From NCBI GenBank assembly GCA_031430015.1, contig JANPAR010000200.1, positions 1-8,328 of the forward strand: a DNA stretch of 8,328 nucleotides, in the 5' to 3' direction. Made by a program: the position numbers and the translations under genes. Shown here one piece after another: positions 1-6,285 of this stretch; within the stretch, counting starts at the first letter, position 1; every line of letters starts with the position of its first letter. This stretch comes from CANJDH01 sp031430015. GTDB taxonomy: Bacteria; Pseudomonadota; Gammaproteobacteria; Burkholderiales; JAEUOS01. Below the pieces are notes generated by a model. That model saw only the letters and a list, made by a program, of their open reading frames with translations, searched no databases and was not told the DNA's origin.

Positions 1-17
1 ACTGAGAATTTCTTAGT
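1..17. promoter_or_regulatory. upstream copy of the ACTGAG-N5-CTCAGT dyad (imperfect operator candidate)
   Basis: ACTGAGAATTTCTTAGT is an imperfect inverted repeat (one mismatch between the 6-base arms, 5-base centre). It repeats the dyad at 34-50 with two changes and starts 33 bp before it, about three helical turns. It overlaps where a -35 element for the downstream gene would lie. The repetition and phasing suggest two dimers of one regulator; its identity is unknown. The motif touches the window edge, so its left flank is unseen. Confidence 0.5.
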
Positions 18-31
18 TTTTCAGGTAGAAT

Positions 32-52
32 ATACTGAGAATTCCTCAGTAT
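32..52. promoter_or_regulatory. perfect 8-bp-arm inverted repeat, operator candidate over the -10 region
   Basis: ATACTGAG (32-39) and CTCAGTAT (45-52) are exact reverse complements around a 5-base centre, AATTC. The possible -10 hexamers TAGAAT (26-31) and TATACT (31-36) abut or overlap it, a position typical of a repressor site. No good -35 is visible. It differs from a Fur box (TGAGAAT-N-ATTCTCA) in having two fewer bases between the arms. The ATAC...GTAT ends recall Rrf2-family (IscR-like) sites, but the length differs, so the family assignment is only a guess. Another ACTGAG half-site lies at 65-70, 31 bp after this one. Confidence 0.6.
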
Positions 53-103
53 TGATTCCACTTCACTGAGGGCGGGCCAATCGGTGTCCAAGGGAGTGAG
101 CGA

Positions 104-823
104 ATGACGCTTCGCAAAATTGACTTGCCAGCTGGTTGGCAAGATCGAATCAAATCGGAAGCCTGGAGGAAGATCGAAGCATCGCCATTGATGGATGGGT
201 GTCGCCGCTGCGACCCCCGAGCGCTGGAAGGCTTGTATTGCGGTTACTGGAACTTCGTCGACACATTTCCTGAAGTGATCCAATCAACCTATCGAGAGAC
301 GCCGGGTGGTGACTCAGGTCAGGGCCGCTTCCTGCGCAGGGCGGCAGGAATTCTTGCCGGCACCCTCGAAGGCATGGAGGCCGATGAGCGGGTACATCGC
401 ACGCTGTGGATCAAGTCCGCAGCCGCATTTGGCTTTGAGGAAAAGCAACTTTACGACTATCCCGTGGTGTTGGAAATTGCAGAAATTGCGTCGACTATGT
501 CGCGCGAAACATTGTTGCAGCGCCGTCTGCTGCAATTCGTTGCCACGGAAATTGTTGCCGAAGGCATCAGCAATTGTCTTGCGGTGGCGGAGACGTTCAA
601 ACAGCGAGCCGGTGCGCGAGGTATGGGCTGGTTCAATGTGCATTTGATTCACCAAAACGATGAAACGACCCATGAGGCGATTGCGTACAACACAGCGTTT
701 CTGCTGATGCGCGAAGCTGGGGAGCTACCGGATGAAAGCGCGGTCAGCATCGAAGTGCAGCGTGGTGTAGATCTGTTCATCACGGCTGCACAAGCTTGCT
801 GTGAAGTAGCCGGATATCAATAA
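104..823 (+). CDS. heme-oxygenase-like diiron oxidase (HDO) family protein, substrate unknown
   Basis: This is a 239-residue, mostly helical soluble protein resembling the UndA/CADD/PqqC branch of the heme-oxygenase fold. The candidate metal ligands of HDO enzymes can be picked out in order: E95-x2-H98, E149 (or E153), then H183-x3-E187-x2-H190. The last element has the H-x3-D/E-x2-H spacing of CADD and UndA. Characterised members use a labile diiron centre and O2 for N-oxygenation, decarboxylation, amino-acid fragmentation or self-sacrificial chemistry; nothing here indicates the substrate. A CxxC (C33, C36) in the first helical region is unusual. The ATG at 104 has a good ribosome site, AGGGAG at 91-96. 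The gene stands alone, convergent with the ABC genes and preceded by dyad operators. It is probably not TenA or classical haem oxygenase. The fold call is fairly sure; the function is unknown. Confidence 0.75.
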   Translation: MTLRKIDLPAGWQDRIKSEAWRKIEASPLMDGCRRCDPRALEGLYCGYWNFVDTFPEVIQSTYRETPGGDSGQGRFLRRAAGILAGTLEGMEADERVHRTLWIKSAAAFGFEEKQLYDYPVVLEIAEIASTMSRETLLQRRLLQFVATEIVAEGISNCLAVAETFKQRAGARGMGWFNVHLIHQNDETTHEAIAYNTAFLLMREAGELPDESAVSIEVQRGVDLFITAAQACCEVAGYQ

Positions 824-871
824 GCTCGACTCGGTGAAAAGCAGCAAAAGGGCCGGGACTTGAATCGCACA

Positions 872-884
872 AGGAATTCTCAGT
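872..884 (-). repeat. 13-bp inverted copy of the upstream operator motif
   Basis: AGGAATTCTCAGT is the exact reverse complement of ACTGAGAATTCCT at 34-46. The two copies flank the diiron-oxidase gene in inverted orientation, 825 bp apart. It could be a third binding site with one degenerate arm, or one end of a pair of terminal inverted repeats. No transposase is present and target-site duplications were not seen. Confidence 0.5.
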
Positions 885-1023
885 GGCAGCGAACCACAAT
901 AGTCTAGAACGCGGGCTTCAATGCCCTGACAAGCTTGCATTGCGGAGACAACGCATCGCTCTTGCAACCGCACTGTTTTGAGACGGAAGCCTTTCACTAT
1001 CGCGCTCGGCCTGCTTGGCAGGG

Positions 1024-1143
1024 ATGCCGCTCCCCGCTTTCATCACGCATGTCTCCCGTATGGGAGTTCCCGCGATGCGCTTGACCGAGGCTGAAACGGC
1101 GCGCGATCTGGATACGCTTGATCAATGGCTCGCCTTGCCTTAA
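1024..1143 (+). pseudogene. short coding-like fragment, possible 3' remnant of a lost gene
   Basis: A 39-codon frame from an ATG at 1024 to a TAA at 1141-1143 ends in a hydrophilic, helix-like tail (MRLTEAETARDLDTLDQWLA). Many of its codons end in G or C, as in neighbouring genes. No spaced ribosome site precedes it, and the same frame is closed by a stop at 979-981, so it looks like the C-terminal end of a decayed gene rather than a complete one. I do not recognise the family. It could also be chance. Confidence 0.25.
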
Positions 1144-1207
1144 CCGGGAAATAACCGATGGGCGTGCTGTACTTCAAACCAGAACAAACGCCGCGTCGAT
1201 ATTGCTA

Positions 1208-2002
1208 TCAACTGGTCGCGTTGCTCGCCAACACCTCGGCCCGCACCTGTTCGGTCAACTCGGCCTTGAGTGCAACAAACTCTGACGAAGTCTTGATCGA
1301 GTAGTGGCGTGGATGCGCAAACGGCACGTGGCGCTCGAACTTGATGCGCCCGGGCCGCGCACTCATCACCATCACACGGCTTCCCATGAAGATGGCTTCG
1401 TCGATATCGTGGGTGACGAACAGAACGGTCTTTTGCTCGGTTTCCCAAATGCCGAGCAGCAGCTCCTGCATCTGCTCGCGGGTCTGGTGATCGAGCGCGC
1501 CAAAGGGCTCGTCCATCAACAGCATGCGCGGGCCGTTGGCGAGTGCACGTGCTAGGGCAGTGCGCTGTTGCATGCCGCCCGAGAGTTGTTTCGGGTAGTG
1601 GTGCTCGAATCCTCCGAGGCCGACGCGCGCGATGAATGATTGCGCAGTGTCGATCTGTTCTCGCGCCGGCAAACCGCGTTCGCGCAGGCCAAAGCAGACG
1701 TTTTCGCGCACGTTGAGCCATGGAAACAGCGTGTAGCTCTGGAACACCATGCCGCGATCTGCGCCCGGTCCCACGACGCGTTTGCCGTCGAAGAGCACTT
1801 CCCCGGAACTGGGCACGTCGAGACCAGCGACGATGCGCAGCAGGGTTGATTTTCCGCAACCCGAAGGGCCGAGGATGGTAATAAAGTCGTTCTCGGCAGC
1901 ATCGAAATGCGTCGCATCGAGCGCGAGCGTTGGCATGCCGCCGGCATGGGCCGCAGGAAAGGTGCGCGACACGCCGCGAATCGACAGGACGGCGCTTTTC
2001 AC
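1208..2002 (-). CDS. ABC transporter ATP-binding protein, NitT/TauT (SsuB/TauB/NrtD-like) family
   Basis: This 264-residue cytoplasmic ATPase energises import through the permease encoded just upstream. All ABC motifs are present: Walker A GPSGCGKST (45-53), Q-loop Q88, signature LSGGMQQR (140-147), Walker B MLLMDEP (160-166) with catalytic E165, D-loop ALD (169-171) and switch H198 in VTHDIDEA. The FQSYTLFPWLNV stretch after the Q-loop and the MSARPGRI segment near the end are typical of the sulfonate/taurine/nitrate group. Translation starts at GTG (2000-2002), overlapping the permease stop as GTGA, so the two are probably translationally coupled. No periplasmic binding protein of this family lies in the window. 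The substrate is therefore open: sulfonates, nitrate, thiamine precursors or something iron-linked are all possible. Confidence 0.92.
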   Translation of the reverse strand: MKSAVLSIRGVSRTFPAAHAGGMPTLALDATHFDAAENDFITILGPSGCGKSTLLRIVAGLDVPSSGEVLFDGKRVVGPGADRGMVFQSYTLFPWLNVRENVCFGLRERGLPAREQIDTAQSFIARVGLGGFEHHYPKQLSGGMQQRTALARALANGPRMLLMDEPFGALDHQTREQMQELLLGIWETEQKTVLFVTHDIDEAIFMGSRVMVMSARPGRIKFERHVPFAHPRHYSIKTSSEFVALKAELTEQVRAEVLASNATS

Positions 2003-2772
2003 AAGCGCGCCCAGGGATACAAGTGCTGGTTGACGCGTTTGAACAACAGGTCGGAGATGAGGCCAATCACACCGATGACGATGATGCCAAAGATGATCTG
2101 ATCCGTGGCCAGCAATGCCTGGCTGTCGGTAATCATGTGGCCAATGCCACTGGATGCACCGATCAGTTCAGCCACGATCACATAGGTCCAGGCCCAGCCG
2201 AGCACCATGCGCAGGATTTCGGCGATCTCCGGTGCGGCGTTCGGAATCAGCACGCGGCGCACGATGCCGGTGTCGTTGCAGCCCAATGTGTAGGCGGCCT
2301 CGACCAGGTCGCGCCGCGTGTTGCCCACCACCACGGCGATCATCAGCACCAGTTGGAAAAACGAGCCGATGAAAATCAGCGAGAGCTTTTGCGCTTCGCC
2401 AATACCCGCCCACAAAATCAGCAGCGGAATGAAGGCCGATGCCGGCAGATAGCGCGCGAACGAGACGAAGGGTTCAAAGAAAGCTTCGATGGGCTTGTAG
2501 GCGCCCATCGCCACACCGAGCGGCACCGCCAGCACGGCGGCAATCGCAAAGCCGCCAAACACGCGCCACATCGTCACGCCAATGTCGTTGGCAAAGCCCA
2601 TTTTCGTGAGCAGCATCCAGCCCGACTGCACCATCATGATCGGGTCGGCAAGGAAAGTCTTGGAGACGAAGCCGCTGAAGGTGACGGCTCCCCAGACCGC
2701 GACAAACAAGACGAAAAACGCGGCGCCGAGGACGACGCGGGCGCGTGGGCTGACTGGTTTTAGCGGAGTCAT
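1999..2772 (-). CDS. ABC transporter permease, NitT/TauT (SsuC/TauC-like) family
   Basis: From the ATG at 2770-2772 this is a 257-residue inner-membrane permease, the usual length for the family, with about six hydrophobic segments. The first spans roughly residues 13-31. The cytoplasmic EAA loop, which docks the ATPase, is clear at about 158-164 and beyond (EAAYTLG, followed by RRVLIPNAAPEI). The stretch RYLPASAFIPLLILWAGIGE is also characteristic of this family. The frame stays open upstream to a TTG at 2911-2913, with a further TTG at 2839-2841 that has AGG 9 bases ahead of it. None of the starts has a strong ribosome site, so the N-terminus is uncertain by up to 47 residues. The gene leads a two-gene unit with the ATPase and starts close to the Fur box shared with tonB. 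Confidence 0.88.
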   Translation of the reverse strand: MTPLKPVSPRARVVLGAAFFVLFVAVWGAVTFSGFVSKTFLADPIMMVQSGWMLLTKMGFANDIGVTMWRVFGGFAIAAVLAVPLGVAMGAYKPIEAFFEPFVSFARYLPASAFIPLLILWAGIGEAQKLSLIFIGSFFQLVLMIAVVVGNTRRDLVEAAYTLGCNDTGIVRRVLIPNAAPEIAEILRMVLGWAWTYVIVAELIGASSGIGHMITDSQALLATDQIIFGIIVIGVIGLISDLLFKRVNQHLYPWARL

Positions 2773-2933
2773 CAATGCGGGCAGGGTGAGGCGCCAGGCC
2801 GATGGAAGGTCGCGCTGGTGCGCACTGACGGGAGTCGCCAAGGAAGAGAACCTGATTTTATTGAAAAGGACGCTGCTGCGCCGTGCCCGCTCTGCTGACA
2901 CGCCGTCGCGCAAGATAAAAATGAATCGGATAC

Positions 2934-2962
2934 TTGATAATGATTCTCATTAATGTTATGAT
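2934..2962 (+). promoter_or_regulatory. sigma70-type promoter of tonB
   Basis: TTGATA (2934-2939) and TATGAT (2957-2962) each match the -35 and -10 consensus at 5 of 6 positions with an ideal 17-bp spacer. The Fur box covers the -35 and most of the spacer. Transcription would begin about 7 bases after the -10, at or next to the A of the tonB ATG (2969), which would make the message leaderless. Confidence 0.6.
2935..2954. promoter_or_regulatory. Fur box in the divergent region between the ABC permease and tonB
   Basis: GATAATGATTCTCATTAAT (2936-2954) matches the classical 19-bp Fur consensus GATAATGATAATCATTATC at 15 of 19 positions. Read as a 7-1-7 site (TGATAAT-G-ATTCTCA, 2935-2949) it matches TGATAAT-N-ATTATCA at 13 of 14 arm positions. 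Fur with Fe2+ should occlude the tonB promoter, whose -35 and spacer lie in the site. It lies about 22 bp from the most upstream possible permease start, so it may also control the transporter. Confidence 0.85.
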
Positions 2963-2968
2963 GCCCGC

Positions 2969-3772
2969 ATGTTTCGCATTGGCCATTTTTCACTCGCAAC
3001 GGATTCGTCGTGGGCGCGTGCTACGCGCCTGCGCTTGCGCAGCGGCATACTCGCGTCCTGCATCGCGCACGCGGCCATGTTTGGGGCGACGGCGATTCTG
3101 GCTCCCGCTATGCGCGGCGTCGATGCAAGTCACAGCGCAATTGCGCCTCTTGCAGTGCGCTTGGCACTGCCCGCGCCATCCCTTGCAGTGGCATCGCCAC
3201 CCGCACCCAGGGAGCACGCTGCGCGTGACCGGCCACGAACTGCAACGCGCGCGCCGAATCCGCTTTTGATTGGGCGCTCAGCACCCGTGACAGCTGCCGC
3301 CACTGGCGCAAGCGCAGTGCCATCGCCGCTAGAAGCTGCCGCCGCCATGACCAGCGACAGCAGCGCGGCAAGCGCGCCGCCGGTAACGCCGGCAACGCAA
3401 ACGCGCTCGGCAGGACTTGCGGTGCCAGCGGCGCAAGGCGGACATGGGACGCCGGCGATGCAGGCGACCAGCCTGGCCGAGGCAGCAGCACACACTCCTC
3501 GATTCGACGCGGCCTATTTGCACAATGAAGCACCGGCCTATCCTGCGCTGTCGCGGCGTGTCGGCGAGCAGGGGCGTGTGTTGTTGCGCGTGCTGGTCGA
3601 TGTCAACGGCGTGCCTGCCAGCATCGAGTTGAGTGCCTCGAGCGGGTCCGCGCGCCTCGACCAGTCCGCGCTCGAAGCAGTGAAGCGTTGGAAATTTGTA
3701 CCCGCGCGCAGGGGTGAGTTTCCGGTGTCTGCCTGGGTAGTAGTACCGATTTTGTTCAGTCTGAATGGATGA
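2969..3772 (+). CDS. tonB: TonB energy-transducing protein
   Basis: This 267-residue periplasm-spanning protein couples the inner-membrane proton gradient (through ExbB/ExbD) to outer-membrane receptors. Residues 1-24 are basic and cytoplasmic. A single membrane anchor at about 26-46 carries S30 and H34, matching the S-x3-H pair of the TonB anchor needed for energy coupling. Residues about 60-175 form an Ala/Pro-rich linker without the Pro-Glu/Pro-Lys repeats of E. coli TonB. The last ~87 residues (181-267) form the TonB C-terminal domain, with EAPAYPALSRRVGEQGRV and ALEAVKRWKFVPA. The ATG at 2969 is the only ATG that keeps the anchor whole, and no ribosome site precedes it. The gene lies 175 bp before a siderophore receptor and is probably dedicated to it. 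No exbB or exbD is in the window, so these must come from elsewhere. Confidence 0.9.
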   Translation: MFRIGHFSLATDSSWARATRLRLRSGILASCIAHAAMFGATAILAPAMRGVDASHSAIAPLAVRLALPAPSLAVASPPAPREHAARDRPRTATRAPNPLLIGRSAPVTAAATGASAVPSPLEAAAAMTSDSSAASAPPVTPATQTRSAGLAVPAAQGGHGTPAMQATSLAEAAAHTPRFDAAYLHNEAPAYPALSRRVGEQGRVLLRVLVDVNGVPASIELSASSGSARLDQSALEAVKRWKFVPARRGEFPVSAWVVVPILFSLNG

Positions 3773-3947
3773 GACGGGGACCGGCTGACGCCGGCTCCAG
3801 TCCACAAACGTTTCACCCTGTCTCTGAATTGCTTGCGAACGTTCTGCCAGTTCCCGCAAGTCCCTGCAAGCCAGCCAGGCCGATTGGCCAAGCCAGCCAG
3901 CATCTTTCAACCCTCAAGCATCTTCGAAGGGAGATGAGGAGAAGTGC
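3773..3947 (+). other. structured 175-bp spacer between tonB and the receptor gene
   Basis: No clear promoter or Fur box is seen here, so the receptor is probably transcribed with tonB. Structure is visible: a 5-bp stem CCGGC/GCCGG (3781-3794), CTTGCGAAC pairing imperfectly with a GTTC-C-CGCAAG arm, and a 12-bp direct repeat CAAGCCAGCCAG at 3867-3878 and 3889-3900 around GGCC-GATT-GGCC. The stretch may form a processed or translation-controlling leader for the receptor, which is inference only. Confidence 0.35.
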
Positions 3948-6182
3948 ATGGCTGCCAACATCTCAACTATTTCGGTGCGCAACAATCAGCGCGGCGATAA
4001 ACCAGCTCGCGGCGCGACTTCACGCCATAAGCTTGCCCAAAACCTGATGAGCGCTGCTGTGGCGACGGCCTATCCGCTCACGCTGTTTGCGCAACTGCCG
4101 CCGCAAGGCGAAGCACTGATGCCGCAGGTCAGTGTGGAAGGCCAGGACGAGCGCGCCGACGGCCCGGTGCAAGGCTATCGTGCAACGCGCTCGTCAACCT
4201 TCAACAAGATCGATACGCCGTTGAAGGACGTGCCCGCTTCCGTTAGCGTGATTCCGTCAGATCTGATGAAGGATCAGGCGATGCAAGGCATGGGTGATGC
4301 GTTCCGCTATGTTCCCGGTGTGTTGACGCATCAGGGGGAAGGCAATCGTGACCAGATCATTTTGCGCGGCATCAGCACCACCGCTGACTTTTATCTTGAT
4401 GGTGTGCGTGATGATGCGCAAGTGATCCGCGATCTTTACAACCTGGAGCGGGTGGAAGTGCTCAAGGGGCCCGCCGGCATGGCGTTCGGTCGCGGTGGCG
4501 CGGGTGGTGTGGTCAACCGGGTGACAAAGCGCCCGGTGTTCGGGCCGGTGGCCGAAGCGAGTTTCTCCACCAGCGCCTACAACCAGCGGCGCGCCACGCT
4601 TGACGTTGGCAACAAGATCAACGATGCATTCGCGTTACGTTTTAATGGCATGGTTGAGTCTTCCGACAGCTTTCGCAACGAAGTCTGGCTCAAGCGCTAT
4701 GCCCTCAATCCGACGGCCACCTATGTGTTTGGCACGGGCACCGCGCTCACTGTCAGCTATGAGGGGGCCTATGATCACCGCACCGCTGATCGCGGTATCC
4801 CGTCCAGTTTCGGTGCGCCTTTCAACACGGACTCCCGCACCTTCTTCGGCAACGCCGGGCAGAGTACCTTGCGCAACAAGGTCGATGGCGTTTCCGCCGT
4901 GCTCGACCACGAGTTTGACAACGGCTGGCAGTTGAAAAACGCCTTGCACATCACCCGCTACGACAAGTTTTATCAAAACATCTATCCGGGTTCGGCGGTA
5001 CTCGCCAACAATACGCTGACGCTTGCGGCCTACAACAATCTCAATCAGCGCCAGAACACGTTCAATCAAACCGACCTGACAACGAAGTTCAGCGCTTTCG
5101 GTTTTGAGCATGTGTTCCTGGCCGGCATGGAGTTGGGCGGGCAGGTCAGCGCCAACAAACGTAACACCGGCTACTTCGCCGGCAACGTGACGGCGCCCGT
5201 GGTCTCCGCCAATACGCCATTCGGCACCGTCCTTACCTTCCGTCCGAACGGCACCACCGATGCCGACAACAGAATCAAGGCCGATATCTTCGCGGTGTAT
5301 ATGCAGGATCAGATATCACTCTCGAAGCAATGGAAAGTGCTGGTCGGCCTGCGCTACGACCGTTTCGCGATTGATTTCAATGACCGCCGCCAGGCAGCCA
5401 ATACGCCAATCGTCAATATTGCGCGCACGGACACGGGGTTAAGTCCGCGCGCCGGATTGATTTGGTCGCCTACAGAGCGGTCTACCTATTACGCAAGCTA
5501 TAGCTACGCGTTTCTGCCCTCTGCCGAGCAGCTCGGCATCACCGTCACCAATGCGGGTCTTGCACCGGAAACCGCAAAGAACTACGAGGTGGGCGCTCGC
5601 TGGGACGTGTTGCCGAAGCTGACCTTGTCGGCGGCGTTGTTCCGCACCGACCGCGACAACGTCCGCGTGGCGGATTCGAACAATCTGGGATTTTTCATCC
5701 CCAACGGACAGCAGCGCACGCAGGGCGTTGAAGCCGGGTTGCAGGGCGATGTCACGCGCGCTTGGCAAGTGTATGCAGGTGCCGCCTTCCTCGATGGGCG
5801 CATCACCAAGGACCTCACTTCAGCCGGCACCATTCCCGGCGCGGCGGGCGCGGTGATTCCCGCTGGGCGCAGGTTGCAACTGGTGCCGCAGCGCACGCTC
5901 TCTGTCTGGAACAGAGTCAATCTCGGTGATGGCTGGGCTGCCGGACTCGGCGTGATCCACCAGTCCTCCGCGTTTGCCTCGACCGGCAACTCGGTAACGA
6001 TTCCCGGCTTCGTGCGTGTCGACGGCGCGCTGTACTACACCCTGGCCGGCGGCAAGACCCGCCTCGCGCTCAACGTCGAGAACCTGTTCAAAAAAAAATA
6101 CTATCCGACGGTGGATGGCGACAACAACATCAGCCCGGGGGCGCCGCTCAACGCGCGGTTGACGTTGACCACCAACTTCTGA
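3948..6182 (+). CDS. TonB-dependent siderophore receptor, Fiu/BfrD-like (catecholate type)
   Basis: This 744-residue outer-membrane receptor should bind a ferric siderophore and import it with TonB energy. A long N-terminal region ends in a hydrophobic signal with likely cleavage after A48 (LFA|Q). MPQVSVEGQ (58-66) is the likely TonB box. The plug domain runs from about 85 to 195, from TPLKDVPASVSVIP to LERVEVLKGPAGMAFGRGGAGG. The remainder is a 22-strand-type barrel ending in the expected C-terminal Phe (F744), with the family signature NLFKKKYYPT near the end. E. coli Fiu has about the same length. The plug stretch FYLDGVRDDAQVIRDLYNLE is typical of the Fiu/BfrD group; the exact ligand cannot be read from sequence. 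The ATG at 3948 has a strong ribosome site (AGGAG, 3937-3941). A run of nine A bases at 6090-6098 encodes the KKK and is a potential slippage site. Confidence 0.93.
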   Translation: MAANISTISVRNNQRGDKPARGATSRHKLAQNLMSAAVATAYPLTLFAQLPPQGEALMPQVSVEGQDERADGPVQGYRATRSSTFNKIDTPLKDVPASVSVIPSDLMKDQAMQGMGDAFRYVPGVLTHQGEGNRDQIILRGISTTADFYLDGVRDDAQVIRDLYNLERVEVLKGPAGMAFGRGGAGGVVNRVTKRPVFGPVAEASFSTSAYNQRRATLDVGNKINDAFALRFNGMVESSDSFRNEVWLKRYALNPTATYVFGTGTALTVSYEGAYDHRTADRGIPSSFGAPFNTDSRTFFGNAGQSTLRNKVDGVSAVLDHEFDNGWQLKNALHITRYDKFYQNIYPGSAVLANNTLTLAAYNNLNQRQNTFNQTDLTTKFSAFGFEHVFLAGMELGGQVSANKRNTGYFAGNVTAPVVSANTPFGTVLTFRPNGTTDADNRIKADIFAVYMQDQISLSKQWKVLVGLRYDRFAIDFNDRRQAANTPIVNIARTDTGLSPRAGLIWSPTERSTYYASYSYAFLPSAEQLGITVTNAGLAPETAKNYEVGARWDVLPKLTLSAALFRTDRDNVRVADSNNLGFFIPNGQQRTQGVEAGLQGDVTRAWQVYAGAAFLDGRITKDLTSAGTIPGAAGAVIPAGRRLQLVPQRTLSVWNRVNLGDGWAAGLGVIHQSSAFASTGNSVTIPGFVRVDGALYYTLAGGKTRLALNVENLFKKKYYPTVDGDNNISPGAPLNARLTLTTNF

Positions 6183-6192
6183 ATCTGCGCCG

Positions 6193-6227
6193 GTGGCACC
6201 GTCCGGCATTGAGCCGCACGGTGCCGC
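6193..6227. terminator. strong hairpin between convergent genes, likely bidirectional terminator
   Basis: GGCACCGT (6195-6202) and ACGGTGCC (6218-6225) pair perfectly. Inside, CGGC (6204-6207) pairs with GCCG (6213-6216) across one C/C mismatch, closing on the 5-base loop ATTGA. The hairpin starts about 10 bases after the receptor stop and sits between two converging units, as a shared terminator would. No U-tract follows on either strand, so it may act as an RNA-stabilising 3' end instead. Confidence 0.55.
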
Positions 6228-6285
6228 GTATGCACGCCGTGGCCCACCACACCATAGCTCAATTGCGCGGCGCTGCAAGAGCGAA

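Larger units (their letters stand above)
824..1207. other. 384-bp stretch without an intact gene between convergent genes
   Basis: I see no convincing full gene on either strand and no clear U-tract terminator for either flanking gene. The stretch contains a 13-bp copy of the upstream operator motif (872-884), a short inverted repeat (CAATGC 919-924 with GCATTG 937-942) and a coding-like tail ending at 1143. It may be the scar of a lost or degraded gene. Confidence 0.5.

Noticed and set aside
34..50. The ACTGAG dyad as a Fur box
   Set aside because: The outer arms resemble TGAG...CTCA Fur half-sites, but the centre is two bases too short and the 7-1-7 pattern fails on the right arm.
850..870. 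tRNA-like 3' end on the minus strand (ATTCAAGTCCC)
   Set aside because: The bases either side of the loop do not pair as a T-arm stem, and no acceptor or anticodon arm can be built; treated as chance.
725..997. 90-codon minus-strand frame with a hydrophobic stretch
   Set aside because: It overlaps the end of the diiron-oxidase gene, has no ribosome site, and the hydrophobic part is short and Leu-only.
1140..2066. 308-codon open frame on the minus strand
   Set aside because: It overlaps the ABC ATPase in another frame, is very rich in Arg/Cys/Ala, and shows no family motif; the ATPase has every expected motif.
1930..2763. 277-codon open frame on the plus strand
   Set aside because: It is antisense to the permease and rich in His, Asp, Gln and Arg, the typical translation of the complement of a membrane-protein gene.
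3329..3910. 193-codon open frame on the minus strand
   Set aside because: It lies antisense to tonB, with low-complexity Arg-rich composition and no recognisable domain or ribosome site.
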